From the NCBI RefSeq assembly GCF_017565305.1, contig NZ_JAGEKP010000024.1, positions 186,001 through 250,000 of the forward strand: a DNA stretch of 64,000 nucleotides, in the 5' to 3' direction. Positions 41,856-55,099 of the stretch are shown here, piece after piece. The notes under the pieces were generated by a model. That model was not told the origin of the DNA, did not search any database, and saw only the letters and a list, made by a program, of their open reading frames with translations. Source of the stretch: Leifsonia sp. TF02-11 (GTDB lineage: Bacteria > Actinomycetota > Actinomycetes > Actinomycetales > Microbacteriaceae). The translations under genes and the position numbers were made by a program. How positions within the stretch are numbered: the first letter of the stretch is position 1; every line of letters begins with the position of its first letter.

Positions 41856-42756
41856 AGTGAACCCATTTCTTCGACGACCAGAGCAGCAGCAGCGTGATGA
41901 TCAGCGTGAGCAGGAACAGCACCCACGCCATCGCCGACGCGTAGCCCATCTTCAGGAACACGAACGCGTTCTGGTACAGGTACATGGCGTAGCTGATCAT
42001 CGACTGCCCGGGGCCTCCGCTCGTCTCGTTCAGCCGGGTCTGCGTGAGCAGGTACGGCTGGGCGAAGATCTGCAGGTAGGCGATCACCGTCACGATGATC
42101 TGGAACAGGGTGACCGGGGAGATCGTCGGCCACGTGATGTAGCGGAACCGGCCCCACCAGCCTGCGCCGTCGAGCTCTGCCGCCTCGTAGAGCTCGCCTG
42201 GGACGTCCTTGATGGCTGCCAGGTAGATGATCATCGTGCCGCCGATCGTCCAGAGGCACATCAGCAGGATCGCCGGCTTGCCCCAGTCGGGCTGCTCCAG
42301 CCACTCGGGCTGCGGCAGGTGCAGCAGCCCCAGGAAGTAGTCGACGAAGCCGTACTGGGTGTTGAGCAGCCACCGCCAGAGGTAGCCGCCGACGACGATG
42401 GGGACGATGGTCGGCAGGTAGACCAGTGCCCGGTAGAGCGGCTGGCCACGCACCGGCAGGTTGAGGAAGTGCGCCCCGACGATCGAGATGATGATCGTCA
42501 GCGGCACCCCCGTCACCGTCAGGAACAGCGTGTTCCAGAGCGCCTTCCAGAACGTCGAGTCCTGGAGCATGTGGGCGTAGTTGTCGAGGCCCACCCACTT
42601 CGGCGCCTGGAAGAGGTTGAAGTCCGTGAAGCTGTACCCGGCGGAGGCGAGCACCGGCCACACGATGAACACCGCCGCGCCCACGATGAAAGGCGACGCG
42701 AACGCCAGGCCCAGCAGGGTCTGGCGTCGCGCACCGCGCTTGGCGGTCGTCGTCAT
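41836..42756 (-). CDS. Sugar ABC transporter permease, MalF type (importer 3)
   Basis: 306-residue permease, six spans, first at LGLAFASPFIVGAAVFIVWPVL. EAA loop ELYEAAELDGAGWWGRFRYITWPTISPV; SGGPGQSMISYAMYLYQNAF is the usual late periplasmic segment. The ATG shares its A with the stop of the binding-protein gene (TGATG). As in the other two importers no ATPase gene is nearby. Confidence 0.93.
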   Translation of the reverse strand: MTTTAKRGARRQTLLGLAFASPFIVGAAVFIVWPVLASAGYSFTDFNLFQAPKWVGLDNYAHMLQDSTFWKALWNTLFLTVTGVPLTIIISIVGAHFLNLPVRGQPLYRALVYLPTIVPIVVGGYLWRWLLNTQYGFVDYFLGLLHLPQPEWLEQPDWGKPAILLMCLWTIGGTMIIYLAAIKDVPGELYEAAELDGAGWWGRFRYITWPTISPVTLFQIIVTVIAYLQIFAQPYLLTQTRLNETSGGPGQSMISYAMYLYQNAFVFLKMGYASAMAWVLFLLTLIITLLLLWSSKKWVHYGSERD

Positions 42757-44042
42757 CAGTAGGACTTGGCCTTGTCCGCCACCGACTGCATGGCCTTCTC
42801 CGGTGTGGCGACTCCGCGCACCACATCGTCGAACGCGGTTCCCAGGTCCGTCGAGTACTGCGCACTGTACGGCTGGCTGGAGAGCGACTTCGCGTTCGGG
42901 CTCTTCAGGGCGTTCAGCCACGCGTCGAAGTGCGGGATCGCGTTGTACGCCGGGTCGGACAGCAGCGAGGTCTTGGACGGGAGGTTGCCGAGCGCCAGGG
43001 TGAAGTCGGTCATCGGCTTGTCGCCCACGATGTAGGCGAGGAACTTGGCGGCCTCCGCCTTGTGCTTCGAGTTGTTGGGGATGAACAGCGTGCTCGTCGT
43101 CACCTGGGTCGAGCCGGCGAGGTCGCTGCTCGCGGCGGGGATGTCGACGACGCCCCAGTTGAGGTTCGGCGCGACCTTGGGGATGTTGACGGCCTGCCAC
43201 TCGCCGTCGATGACCATCGCCTCCTTGCCCGTGTAGAACGGGTCCTGCGCCGACATGTACTGGCCGAGGCCCGACGTGAACGACGAGATCTTGTCCGCGC
43301 CGTAGGCATCGGTCAGGGTCTTCGTGTACCAGTCGAGGGCTTCGACGTTCTTGGGGTCGGCGGGCGTGGGGGTCTTGCCGTCCTTGCCATCCCAGGTGCC
43401 GCCGAACGCGTAGCCCAGGGTCGTGAACAGCGTCGAGGTCGACGGGTTGCCCAGGCCGATCTGGGTGATCGCGCCGCTGGCGTCGGTGACGGTGAGCTTC
43501 TTGACCGCGGCCGCGAGCTCGTCCATCGTCTTCGGCGGCTGCACGCCGGCCTTGTCGAGGAGGTCCTTGTTGTACATGAGCTGCTGCGTGTGCACGGCGA
43601 TCGGCAGCGCGTAGGTCTTGCCCTCGTACTTCATCTGGTCGAGGGAGGCCGGGGCGAAGGCGCCCAGGTCGACCTTCTCGGTCTTCAGGTAGTCGTCGAG
43701 CGGGGCGAGGATGCCCTTCGAGGCCCACGAGCCGACGGCGTTGCCGAAGTTGTCGGAGATGTCGAAGCTGCCGTTGCTCGACGACATCGAGGTGAGCTGC
43801 TTCTGCATGTCGGGGCTGGAGACGCCGACGACCTTGATCTCCTTCTGGCTGGCGTTGAAGTCGGCGATGACCTTCTCCAACGCCTTGGCCTCCTCGCCTC
43901 CCCAGAGGTACGAGAACGTGATCTTCGTGGGGCCGGAGTCTCCGGCTCCTGAGCAGCCGGTGAGGGCGACAGCGGCGACGGCGACGCTGGTCAGCGCTAC
44001 GGCGCGGAGCGCGGTCCGCCGCCGGAACATCCTGGATTCCAT
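42756..44042 (-). CDS. Sugar ABC transporter substrate-binding lipoprotein (importer 3)
   Basis: 428-residue CUT1 binding protein with signal peptide and lipobox AVALTGCSGAG. Mature part: TKITFSYLWGGEEAKALEKVIADF, PIAVHTQQLMYNKDLLDKAGV, GEWQAVNIPKVAPNLNWGVVDIP and TLFIPNNSKHKAEAAKFL. AAGGAAA precedes the ATG. Probably binds an amino sugar or an amino-sugar glycan, given nanE, the ROK kinase and the DasR-like regulator. The promoter upstream carries the regulator's likely operator. Confidence 0.93.
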   Translation of the reverse strand: MESRMFRRRTALRAVALTSVAVAAVALTGCSGAGDSGPTKITFSYLWGGEEAKALEKVIADFNASQKEIKVVGVSSPDMQKQLTSMSSSNGSFDISDNFGNAVGSWASKGILAPLDDYLKTEKVDLGAFAPASLDQMKYEGKTYALPIAVHTQQLMYNKDLLDKAGVQPPKTMDELAAAVKKLTVTDASGAITQIGLGNPSTSTLFTTLGYAFGGTWDGKDGKTPTPADPKNVEALDWYTKTLTDAYGADKISSFTSGLGQYMSAQDPFYTGKEAMVIDGEWQAVNIPKVAPNLNWGVVDIPAASSDLAGSTQVTTSTLFIPNNSKHKAEAAKFLAYIVGDKPMTDFTLALGNLPSKTSLLSDPAYNAIPHFDAWLNALKSPNAKSLSSQPYSAQYSTDLGTAFDDVVRGVATPEKAMQSVADKAKSY

Positions 44043-44085
44043 GGGTTTCCTTACAGGTGTGAGGGGGTAGGAATGGAATTGCTTT

Positions 44086-44120
44086 CAATTGGTGTACTCC
44101 ATTTGTTCGCGGCGTGTCAA
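44086..44120 (-). promoter_or_regulatory. Promoter and DasR-like operator of importer operon 3
   Basis: On the minus strand a consensus TTGACA (44120-44115) lies about 17 bases ahead of a weak -10. The operator, read on the plus strand, is CAATTGGTGTACTCCATTTG (44086-44105), with half sites matching in 8 of 10 positions. The core TGGTGTACTCCA follows the layout of known GntR/HutC amino-sugar sites (TGGTCTAGACCA type). The same 12-base core recurs at 46563-46574. Confidence 0.75.
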
Positions 44121-44226
44121 CAAATCAGGAAAAGTTGCTCGAAGGTTGTGCTCGGCGACCACGGTGTCTCTACAATGGGCATCACCAATCGCGATCAGCC
44201 GCGTCCACCGATCCCTGAGGAGCGCC

Positions 44227-44940
44227 ATGGCGGAGCAGCACACCAAGTCCGAGCGACTGCGCCGGCACCTCGTCGACGTGATCGACCAGGGGCTGGAGCC
44301 GCACTCGAAGCTGCCGACGGAGCGCGACCTCGCCGTGGAGTTCGAGGTCAGCCGGCTGACCGTGCGCCGCGCCCTCGACCGCCTGGAGCACGAAGGGCTC
44401 GTCTACCGCGTGCAGGGCGCTGGCACCTTCGTCGCCGCTCCGCGGATCACCAAGTCGGTCGAGCTCACCTCGTTCAGCGAGGACATGCGCGCCCGCGGCC
44501 TCGAGCCCGGTTCCTCCGTCCTGGTGACGGAGACGATCGCCGCCGGCGCCCGGCTCGGCGCCAAGCTGCGGGTCAGCCCCTCCGACGACGTCTTCCACAT
44601 CCGCCGCGCGCGCACGGCGGACGGCGAGCCGATGGCCCTGGAGGACTCGTACCTCAACCCGCGGCTCTTCCCCGGACTGATCGACAACGTCGGCGGTGAG
44701 TCCCTGTACCGCATCCTCGAGACCGAGTACGGCATGCGCATCGAGTGGGCGGAGCAGAGCGTCCACGCCAGCGTCCTCGAGCCCGACCAGGCGGAACTGC
44801 TCGACGCCCCGCCGTTCTCGCCGGCCTTCTTCGTCTCGCGCACCAGCTTCGACGCCCAGGACCGCGCGGTCGAGTACGCCGAGTCGACATACCGCGGCGA
44901 CCGGTATCACTACGAGTTCAAAATCCATCGTTCGCGCTGA
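44227..44940 (+). CDS. GntR family regulator, HutC/UTRA subfamily (amino-sugar type)
   Basis: 237-residue regulator with a winged helix (about 8-75; [34 protein letters not shown]) and a UTRA ligand domain (about 95-235; [57 protein letters not shown]). This is the architecture of NagR/DasR, which sense phosphorylated amino sugars. AGGAG lies close to the ATG. Divergent from the importer operon with a matching operator between, so repression relieved by an amino-sugar phosphate is likely. The operator site is also found before the secreted protein gene downstream. Confidence 0.9.
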   Translation: MAEQHTKSERLRRHLVDVIDQGLEPHSKLPTERDLAVEFEVSRLTVRRALDRLEHEGLVYRVQGAGTFVAAPRITKSVELTSFSEDMRARGLEPGSSVLVTETIAAGARLGAKLRVSPSDDVFHIRRARTADGEPMALEDSYLNPRLFPGLIDNVGGESLYRILETEYGMRIEWAEQSVHASVLEPDQAELLDAPPFSPAFFVSRTSFDAQDRAVEYAESTYRGDRYHYEFKIHRSR

Positions 44941-44994
44941 GCCCCGCCCGCGCCGATCCCCTTCGCTCCCGTCCGCGCCGATCCCAGGAGAGCC

Positions 44995-46497
44995 ATGCGC
45001 ATCGCCCTCGTCCCTCTCGACGAACGCCCGGTCAACGTCGACCTCCCCCGCCAGGTGGCGGCGATCGCGGGGGCCGAGCTCCTGCTGCCGCCCGCGGAGG
45101 CGATGCCCGTGTTCCGGCGCCCCGCCGACGTGGCCGCGCTGCACGGCTGGCTCCGCGGGCTCGTCGCCGCGGGCGGCGCCTCCCGCCTGGTCGCGTGCGT
45201 GGACACGCTGGTCCACGGCGGGATCATCCCGGCCAGGATCACCTCCGACAGCACCACGACCGCCCTCGAACGCCTCGACCTGCTGCGCGAGCTGAAGGAC
45301 GCGTCGCCCGAGCTACGGATCACGGCGGCGTCCCTCATCATGCGCGCCAGCGACTCGTACTCGCCTGTCGAGGAGCCCGAGTACTGGAGCTCGTACGGCC
45401 GCGAGCTGCACGCGCTCGGCGGCGCCCTCCATCGCGCCTTCGAGACCGACGTCCGGGAGGGCGAGGCAGCGGCCCGGCCGCCGGCGACCGAGGTGCCCGC
45501 CGAGGTCCGCAGCGATTTCGAGCGACGCCGGCTGCGCAATCACACGGTCAACCTGGCGGCGCTCGCACTGCACGAGGAGGGGACGGTCGAGACGCTCACG
45601 CTGACGGCCGACGACACGGCGCCGTACTCGGCCGGTTCCGCCGAGCAGGTGTGGCTTCGACACTGGGCCAGGGCGCTGCCGCGCGGCGGCGAGGTGCTGA
45701 TGTATCCGGGAGCCGACGAGGTGGGCGCGGTGCTCGTCGCGCGCGCCCTCGCCGCGGGCGTCGGCGTGCCGGTCTGGCGCATCGACTGCGGCGAGCCCGA
45801 CGGGCTCGACCGCGTGCCGAACTTCGAGAACGCACCCCTGCGCGACAGCCTCCGCCGTCAGATCGTCGCCTCCGGCGGCCGGGTGGCGGAGCCGGGCGAG
45901 ACCGCCGAGCTCGTGGTGGTCGCCCACGCGCCCGACCCGGCCCGCGGCGACTACTTCGCCGCGCGCCCCGCCTCCGACCCGGCGGCGACCGACGCCACCG
46001 TCTCCGCCGTCCGGGCCGCCCTCGGTGAGGGCAGGATCGTCGCGCTGGCCGACGTGCGCTTCAGCAACGGAGGCGACCCCGAGCTCGTCGACCGGCTGGC
46101 GGAGGAAGGCCTTCTGCTCCGGCTGTCGTCGTACGGCGGGTGGAACACCGCGGGCAACTCGATCGGCGGAGCCGTCGCCCAGGCGACCGCCCTCTGGGCC
46201 GGCCGGGCGCTCGGCACGGCAGACGAGTCAGCGCTCCGCGAGGCGCTGCTCACCCGCATCCTCGACGACCGCGCCTACCAGAGCGGGACGCGCCTGGCGA
46301 TGCACGAGGCCGAGTTCGGCGGACGCATCGGCCCGGTCGACGCTGCGAGCCAGGAGGCCGCCATCGCGCGGATCACCCGGGAGCTGCGCGAGTACCTGGC
46401 CGGGATCCTGCCGGCGGGAGAAGCGTGGGAGCTCACGGAGGTCACGCTGCCGTGGCAGCGCAGCTTCGAGGTCGGGCTGACGCTGCAGCAACGGTAA
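44995..46497 (+). CDS. DUF4127 family protein
   Basis: 500-residue cytoplasmic protein recognised as DUF4127 from its start, IALVPLDERPVNVDLPRQ, and from later segments such as DTLVHGGIIPARI, TLTADDTAPYS, VLMYPGADEVGAVLVARAL, and YGGWNTAGNSIGGAVAQA. No catalytic site is known to me for the family. It often sits with sugar operons, which suggests a role in glycan metabolism. AGGAG is before the ATG. Its stop codon lies inside a palindrome that may be a further regulator site. Co-transcribed with the GntR gene, 54 bases upstream. Confidence 0.8.
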   Translation: MRIALVPLDERPVNVDLPRQVAAIAGAELLLPPAEAMPVFRRPADVAALHGWLRGLVAAGGASRLVACVDTLVHGGIIPARITSDSTTTALERLDLLRELKDASPELRITAASLIMRASDSYSPVEEPEYWSSYGRELHALGGALHRAFETDVREGEAAARPPATEVPAEVRSDFERRRLRNHTVNLAALALHEEGTVETLTLTADDTAPYSAGSAEQVWLRHWARALPRGGEVLMYPGADEVGAVLVARALAAGVGVPVWRIDCGEPDGLDRVPNFENAPLRDSLRRQIVASGGRVAEPGETAELVVVAHAPDPARGDYFAARPASDPAATDATVSAVRAALGEGRIVALADVRFSNGGDPELVDRLAEEGLLLRLSSYGGWNTAGNSIGGAVAQATALWAGRALGTADESALREALLTRILDDRAYQSGTRLAMHEAEFGGRIGPVDAASQEAAIARITRELREYLAGILPAGEAWELTEVTLPWQRSFEVGLTLQQR

Positions 46498-46512
46498 TGG
46501 TCATTACCATTA
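46497..46512 (+). promoter_or_regulatory. Possible second DasR-like operator (stem-loop at end of DUF4127 gene)
   Basis: AATGGTCATTACCATT has half sites AATGGTCA/TTACCATT matching 7 of 8, and is the centre of a longer perfect stem, GGTAATGG (46493-46500) with CCATTACC (46507-46514). Its outer AATGGT...CCATT matches the operator 64 bases downstream. It could instead be a weak terminator for the DUF4127 gene. Confidence 0.4.
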
Positions 46513-46558
46513 CCAGCAGATCCCCGTGATTTAAAGAAGATCATTGCCTACACGCCCT

Positions 46559-46578
46559 TAAATGGTGTACTCCATTAA
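46559..46578 (+). promoter_or_regulatory. DasR-like operator upstream of the secreted DUF4434 gene
   Basis: TAAATGGTGTACTCCATTAA holds the same 12-base core TGGTGTACTCCA found before the divergent importer operon; half sites match in 8 of 10 positions. It is 50 bases before the start codon, so the secreted protein probably belongs to the same regulon. Confidence 0.75.
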
Positions 46579-46627
46579 CTGCCTCGGCGCTGCCGCCGGG
46601 GAGTCATCGCACAACGAAGGAGTAGGC

Positions 46628-48391
46628 ATGAGTCATCGCACCGGGCGTCGCATCGCCGCCGCGGTCGCGGGAGCGGCCCTCGCGGCCGCGCTCGCCATCC
46701 CCGCGACAGCAGCCGTCGCCACACCGACCTGCACCACCACCCCACGCATCGACGGCAGCTTCATCCAGGCGGCCCTCGTCGACGGCTGGACCTCCACCCA
46801 GCTCACCTCCGAGTTCTCCACCCTCACCAACGCGTGCATCACCAGCCAGGTGCTGCAATGGACGGCCGACACCAAGGCGTCGACCACCGTCTATCCGAGC
46901 GGTCTCAGCGGGTACGCGCAGAGCACCTCGACCGATGTCGTCTCGCGCGTGCTCACCGCGGCCGACAGCGCCGGCGTCTCCGAGTACCTCGGGCTGCAGA
47001 CCAACGACGACTGGTGGAACACCTACGCGAACAACACCACCTGGCTGAACGGCGAGGCCACGAAAGCGAACGCGCTCGCCGACGACCTCACCACCAAGTA
47101 CGGCACGCACAGCTCGTTCGCGGGCTGGTACCTGCCGTTCGAGGTCGACAACTGGAACTTCACGTCGACCTCCTCGTGGAGCGCGATGGCGACCTTCTAC
47201 ACGACGATCGCGAACCACCTGCATGCCCTGACTCCCGGCAAGCCCGTAATCATCAGCCCCTTCTTCAACACGGCGGGCGGCCAGACCAGCAGCCAATGGA
47301 CCACGATGTGGTCGAGCATCCTCGCCTCGGCGCCGATCGACGCGATCGCGCTGCAGGACGGCATCGGCGCAGGGCACGCGACCAACGCCCAGCTGCCGAC
47401 ATGGTTCGCCGCGACGGCGAGCGCCATCTCCAGCGGGCGCCCGGCGACCAAGCTCTGGGCCGACAGCGAGACCTTCAACCCCGACTTCACGCCGATGTCG
47501 ATCGGGCAGCTGGTCTCCGACCTGAACGCGGTGGCGCCGTACGTCAGCAAGACGCTGTCGTTCTCGTACGACCACTACCAGAGCCCGCTCGTCGTACCGG
47601 CCGTCTACGACACGACCTACCGGAACTACCTGTCGACGGGCACGGTCGAGACCTCGGCCCCGACCACGCCGACCGGACTATCGGCGACCGCGGGCGGGGT
47701 GAGTTCCATCACCCTGAACTGGACGGCGTCGACGGACAACATCGGCGTCGCCGGCTACCGCCTGTACCGCGGCGGCTCCCTCGTCAAAGTCATCCAGGGG
47801 GCGGTGACGACCTTCACCGACGCGGGTCTCACCCCGTCGACGGCGTACAGCTACACGCTGGCGGCGTTCGACGCCGCGGGGAACCTGTCGGCGCAGAGCT
47901 CCACGGCGAGCGCGACCACCTCGGCCGCGCCGGCCCCGAACCCGCTGATCTCGACGGGCAAGTCGTACACCGCGTCGGTGGCGGCGGACCCGAGCTACCC
48001 GGACACGGGCGGGACCGAGCTGACGAACGGCGTCACAGCCTCCACGAGCTACGCCGATGCGGCCTGGCAGGGACGCAACACCGGAAACCCGTACAGCTTC
48101 ACGATCGACCTCGGCGCGACGAAGACGATCACGCAGGTCTCGACGTCGTGGCTGCAGACGAAGTCGCTGTACATCTTCCTGCCGTCGAGCATCCAGGTGT
48201 CGGTGTCGACGACCGGCTCGACCTACACGCCCCTGGTGACGATGCCGGCGCCGAACGTCAGCGACGCCGACCAGCGATACACCTACGCGGCGTACTCGCT
48301 GTCCGGAACCGGCCGCTACGTGCGCTTCACCGTGACGCCGGCGAGCAGCGCCTGGTCCTTCGTCGACGAGGCGAGCGTCCGCGGCCTCTGA
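46628..48391 (+). CDS. Secreted DUF4434 glycosidase-like protein with FN3 and discoidin domains
   Basis: 587-residue exported protein. Signal peptide residues 1-34 (basic start, then ALAAALAIPATAAVA). A TIM-barrel-like DUF4434 domain covers about 40-330, with QTNDDWWNTY, FAGWYLPFEVDNW and SFSYDHYQSP; the acids in these segments are candidate catalytic residues. A fibronectin type III domain follows (about 345-435; PTGLSATAGGVSSITLNW), then a discoidin/F5-8C carbohydrate-binding domain (about 450-587). AAGGAG before the ATG. Predicted extracellular glycan hydrolase that releases the amino sugars imported by the neighbouring ABC system; activity not proven. Confidence 0.8.
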   Translation: MSHRTGRRIAAAVAGAALAAALAIPATAAVATPTCTTTPRIDGSFIQAALVDGWTSTQLTSEFSTLTNACITSQVLQWTADTKASTTVYPSGLSGYAQSTSTDVVSRVLTAADSAGVSEYLGLQTNDDWWNTYANNTTWLNGEATKANALADDLTTKYGTHSSFAGWYLPFEVDNWNFTSTSSWSAMATFYTTIANHLHALTPGKPVIISPFFNTAGGQTSSQWTTMWSSILASAPIDAIALQDGIGAGHATNAQLPTWFAATASAISSGRPATKLWADSETFNPDFTPMSIGQLVSDLNAVAPYVSKTLSFSYDHYQSPLVVPAVYDTTYRNYLSTGTVETSAPTTPTGLSATAGGVSSITLNWTASTDNIGVAGYRLYRGGSLVKVIQGAVTTFTDAGLTPSTAYSYTLAAFDAAGNLSAQSSTASATTSAAPAPNPLISTGKSYTASVAADPSYPDTGGTELTNGVTASTSYADAAWQGRNTGNPYSFTIDLGATKTITQVSTSWLQTKSLYIFLPSSIQVSVSTTGSTYTPLVTMPAPNVSDADQRYTYAAYSLSGTGRYVRFTVTPASSAWSFVDEASVRGL

Positions 48392-48400
48392 GCGTCCCGC

Positions 48401-48439
48401 GACCGCCGAGTACGCAGATCATCTGCGCACTCGGCGGTC
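48401..48439. terminator. Long bidirectional terminator hairpin
   Basis: GACCGCCGAGT (48401-48411) pairs with ACTCGGCGGTC (48429-48439), and after one mismatch CGCAGAT pairs with ATCTGCG around a one-base turn. It stands 10 bases after the secreted-protein stop and 20 bases before the stop of the convergent DUF2090 gene, so it can serve both. Confidence 0.8.
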
Positions 48440-48458
48440 TTCCGGGGCTGTTCAGGGT

Positions 48459-49391
48459 CTACGCGGTCGCGGCGGCGTGGTAGTCGTCGGCGTAGCCGAG
48501 GTAGGACGCACCGATCCGGGCACGGAGGGTCGAGGCGTCGATCCTGCCTGCGAGGTGATCGAGCAGCGGCTGCTGCCAGATGCTGCGGCCGATCGCGAAG
48601 CCCGCGAACCCGTCGACCGGCGCCGCCGTCTCCAGCCAGTGGTCGAGACGATCCTGTGTGGAGTCCCGCCCGAGGACGATGCAGCGCACCGCCGCGCGGC
48701 CGCCCTCCCGGGAGGTTGCGGCCACAGCTGCGGCCGCGTCCCGCGTCTCGTATCCCTCGAGCTTCCAGATGTCCGGCTCGACGCCGGCGTGCTGGAACTC
48801 CCGGATGAGCTCCTGGGTCAGTCCGGGCCGGATCGTCCTGTCGTACTCGTCGGCACCGGCCGCCTGCTGCGCGGACGTCGCTGGAACGAGGAGTTCGATG
48901 ATGAATCGGCGACCGTGCCCGTGGAGCTCCTGCGTCACCGAGGCGAGGTGCTCTTGCTGACGCCGACGACCGCCGACGTCGAACCCGGGATTGTCCCGCA
49001 CCAGGATCTTGACGTAGTCGGGATCGAACGCCTCGACGTGTTCCAGCCAGTCCGAATCGCCGAACGAGCCGTACTCGAGCTCGAAGAAGGGCCGGCCGGA
49101 CCGCTCGATCGGCATGAGCAGAAGAAGCCCCTGCTCCTTCGCCGCCCTGGCGACAGCGGCGCCGTACCGCTCATCCACCAGGATGCCGGGGACACTCCCG
49201 GCCGGGAGCCGGTCGCGCACGGACGCGGCACCCTCGAACACCAGCCGTTTGCCCTCCGCCAGGCGCGCCGCCTGATCGGCCGTCGGCTCCCCAGCGATCG
49301 AGTACACGTCCTTCGCGAGCGACGCGCGGTGATCCATCGCGAAGATGTAGAACGGGTGCTCCTTCTCCGGTGTGCGTGGCGATGCACTCAT
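48459..49391 (-). CDS. DUF2090 family protein (aldolase-like barrel)
   Basis: 310-residue protein that I match to the DUF2090 group, found elsewhere fused to the IolC kinase or alone. Segments: FYIFAMDHRASLAKDVY, GILVDERYGAAVARAAKEQG, LMPIERSGRPFFELEYG, DYVKILVRDNPG, RFIIELLVPATSAQQ and PDIWKLEG. The fold is aldolase-like, with Lys in VKILVRD or IWKLEG as possible Schiff-base residues. In fused relatives the role is in inositol-type sugar breakdown; here it stands next to a DUF1003 gene, so the substrate is unknown. The ATG lacks a good ribosome site; a GTG three codons earlier is possible. Confidence 0.72.
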   Translation of the reverse strand: MSASPRTPEKEHPFYIFAMDHRASLAKDVYSIAGEPTADQAARLAEGKRLVFEGAASVRDRLPAGSVPGILVDERYGAAVARAAKEQGLLLLMPIERSGRPFFELEYGSFGDSDWLEHVEAFDPDYVKILVRDNPGFDVGGRRRQQEHLASVTQELHGHGRRFIIELLVPATSAQQAAGADEYDRTIRPGLTQELIREFQHAGVEPDIWKLEGYETRDAAAAVAATSREGGRAAVRCIVLGRDSTQDRLDHWLETAAPVDGFAGFAIGRSIWQQPLLDHLAGRIDASTLRARIGASYLGYADDYHAAATA

Positions 49392-49396
49392 GTCGA

Positions 49397-49918
49397 TCAC
49401 GCGGACGCCGCCGGAGACGTCTCCGCCTCCGTCGCGGGCGGCATGACGTGCGCGTGGATCTGCGAGGTCAGGTCGCGGATCTGCTCGGAGAGATCCCGGA
49501 TCGTCTTGGTGAGCTCGGTGTTCTCGACGAGCAGCTTCTCCTGGTCGTTGTAGTCGCGATCGGCCTTGGCCTGCTGGAAGGCGGCCTGCCGGTTCTGCCC
49601 GATCATGACGAACGTGGAGAGGAAGATCGCCTCCAGCGACACGATGAGCGTCAGCGTCGGCCACGGGTTCTTCTCCAGCCACAGCATCCAGACCGTGAAC
49701 AGGGCGATGTGGATGTACACGAAGGCCATGGAGCCGGCGAACGCGGTGATCCAGTCAGCGATGCGCAGCTGCACGCTCGCCGCGCGATGCTCCGCCTGCG
49801 CGAGCACCGCGGGGTGCAGACGCGCCGGATCGGCGTTCTTCAACAACCGCGACGGCCTGATGTATTGGCCGTGCGACTTCGCCTTCGTCTGGCCGGGTGC
49901 CGCTGTCGTCGTGGTCAT
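49397..49918 (-). CDS. DUF1003 family membrane protein
   Basis: 173-residue protein with two membrane helices, ITAFAGSMAFVYIHIALFTVWMLWL (about 57-81) and LTLIVSLEAIFLSTFVMIGQNRQA (about 89-112), then a charged helical tail rich in Lys, Glu and Gln (a likely coiled coil). The WLEKNPWPTLTLIVSLEAIFLS segment is the DUF1003 signature. Function unknown. GGAGG is 5 bases before the ATG. It ends 5 bases ahead of the DUF2090 start. Confidence 0.85.
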   Translation of the reverse strand: MTTTTAAPGQTKAKSHGQYIRPSRLLKNADPARLHPAVLAQAEHRAASVQLRIADWITAFAGSMAFVYIHIALFTVWMLWLEKNPWPTLTLIVSLEAIFLSTFVMIGQNRQAAFQQAKADRDYNDQEKLLVENTELTKTIRDLSEQIRDLTSQIHAHVMPPATEAETSPAASA

Positions 49919-50014
49919 GTCGTCCTCCGCCCGGCAGGCGCATCCTGCCACGGCGTGAGAGTACTCCGCGCCGGGGGAGAATGCCCCGCGAAACTCCTCT
50001 AGCGTTAGTGGTGC

Positions 50015-50650
50015 GTGCCCGACAGCGCGCTTCTGAGCGAGAGTGGTGAGGACGTGCCGAACGAAGCACGCCGCAAGAGCCCGGGCGGGTACGCGAACGG
50101 TAGGGCGACGCGGGAGGACGTCCTCCATCGCGCCGCCGCGGCGTTCGCGGAGCAGGGCTACCACGGCGCGTCCCTGCGGGCGATCGCGCGGAGCGCCGGG
50201 ATCGACCATTCGACGCTGCTCCACCACTTCGGCGACAAGACGTCCCTGCTGCTCGCGGTGCTCGCGTGGCGCGACGAGGAGGCGATGCGGTTCGTCTCGG
50301 CCGATTGGGTGAGCGCGGAGGACTTGCGTGCCCAGATGGCGGCGCTCGTCGAGCACAACCGCTCCATCCCCGGACTGGTCCAGCTGTACGCGGTGCTGTC
50401 GGCGGAGGCGGCCACCGAAGGTCATCCCGCCCGCGCGTTCTTCCAGGAGCGGGCGGAGCAGCTCGCGACGCAGTTCGAGGACGCGATCCGGCGGTTCGGC
50501 ACCGGCCCGATCCCCGCCGACCTGCACGCTCGGGTGCTGACCTACCTCGCCCTCTGGGAGGGCCTCCAGGTCTTCGACGCCGTCAATCCGGGCCGACTGG
50601 ACATCGGTGTCGTGCTGGACGGCGAGCTCGGACGCCTGCTCGGCACCTGA
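50015..50650 (+). CDS. TetR family transcriptional regulator
   Basis: 211-residue repressor. Helix-turn-helix in GASLRAIARSAGIDHSTLLHHFGDKTSLLLAVLAW; C-terminal ligand domain helical, similar in pattern to TetR_C_6-type sugar or drug regulators. The start is uncertain: GTG at 50015 has no Shine-Dalgarno but a TAGCGT box just ahead could give a leaderless message, while GTG at 50054 has a GAGG only 2 bases away and would fit a shorter tail. Convergent with the beta-galactosidase gene, 24 bases apart. It may control the MFS/lacZ operon, where a perfect palindrome precedes the first gene, but no proof exists. Confidence 0.85.
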   Translation: MPDSALLSESGEDVPNEARRKSPGGYANGRATREDVLHRAAAAFAEQGYHGASLRAIARSAGIDHSTLLHHFGDKTSLLLAVLAWRDEEAMRFVSADWVSAEDLRAQMAALVEHNRSIPGLVQLYAVLSAEAATEGHPARAFFQERAEQLATQFEDAIRRFGTGPIPADLHARVLTYLALWEGLQVFDAVNPGRLDIGVVLDGELGRLLGT

Positions 50651-50674
50651 GCCCGCCGTCGCACGTTCTGCGGC

Positions 50675-55093
<4,419 letters not shown>

Positions 55094-55099
55094 TCAAAA

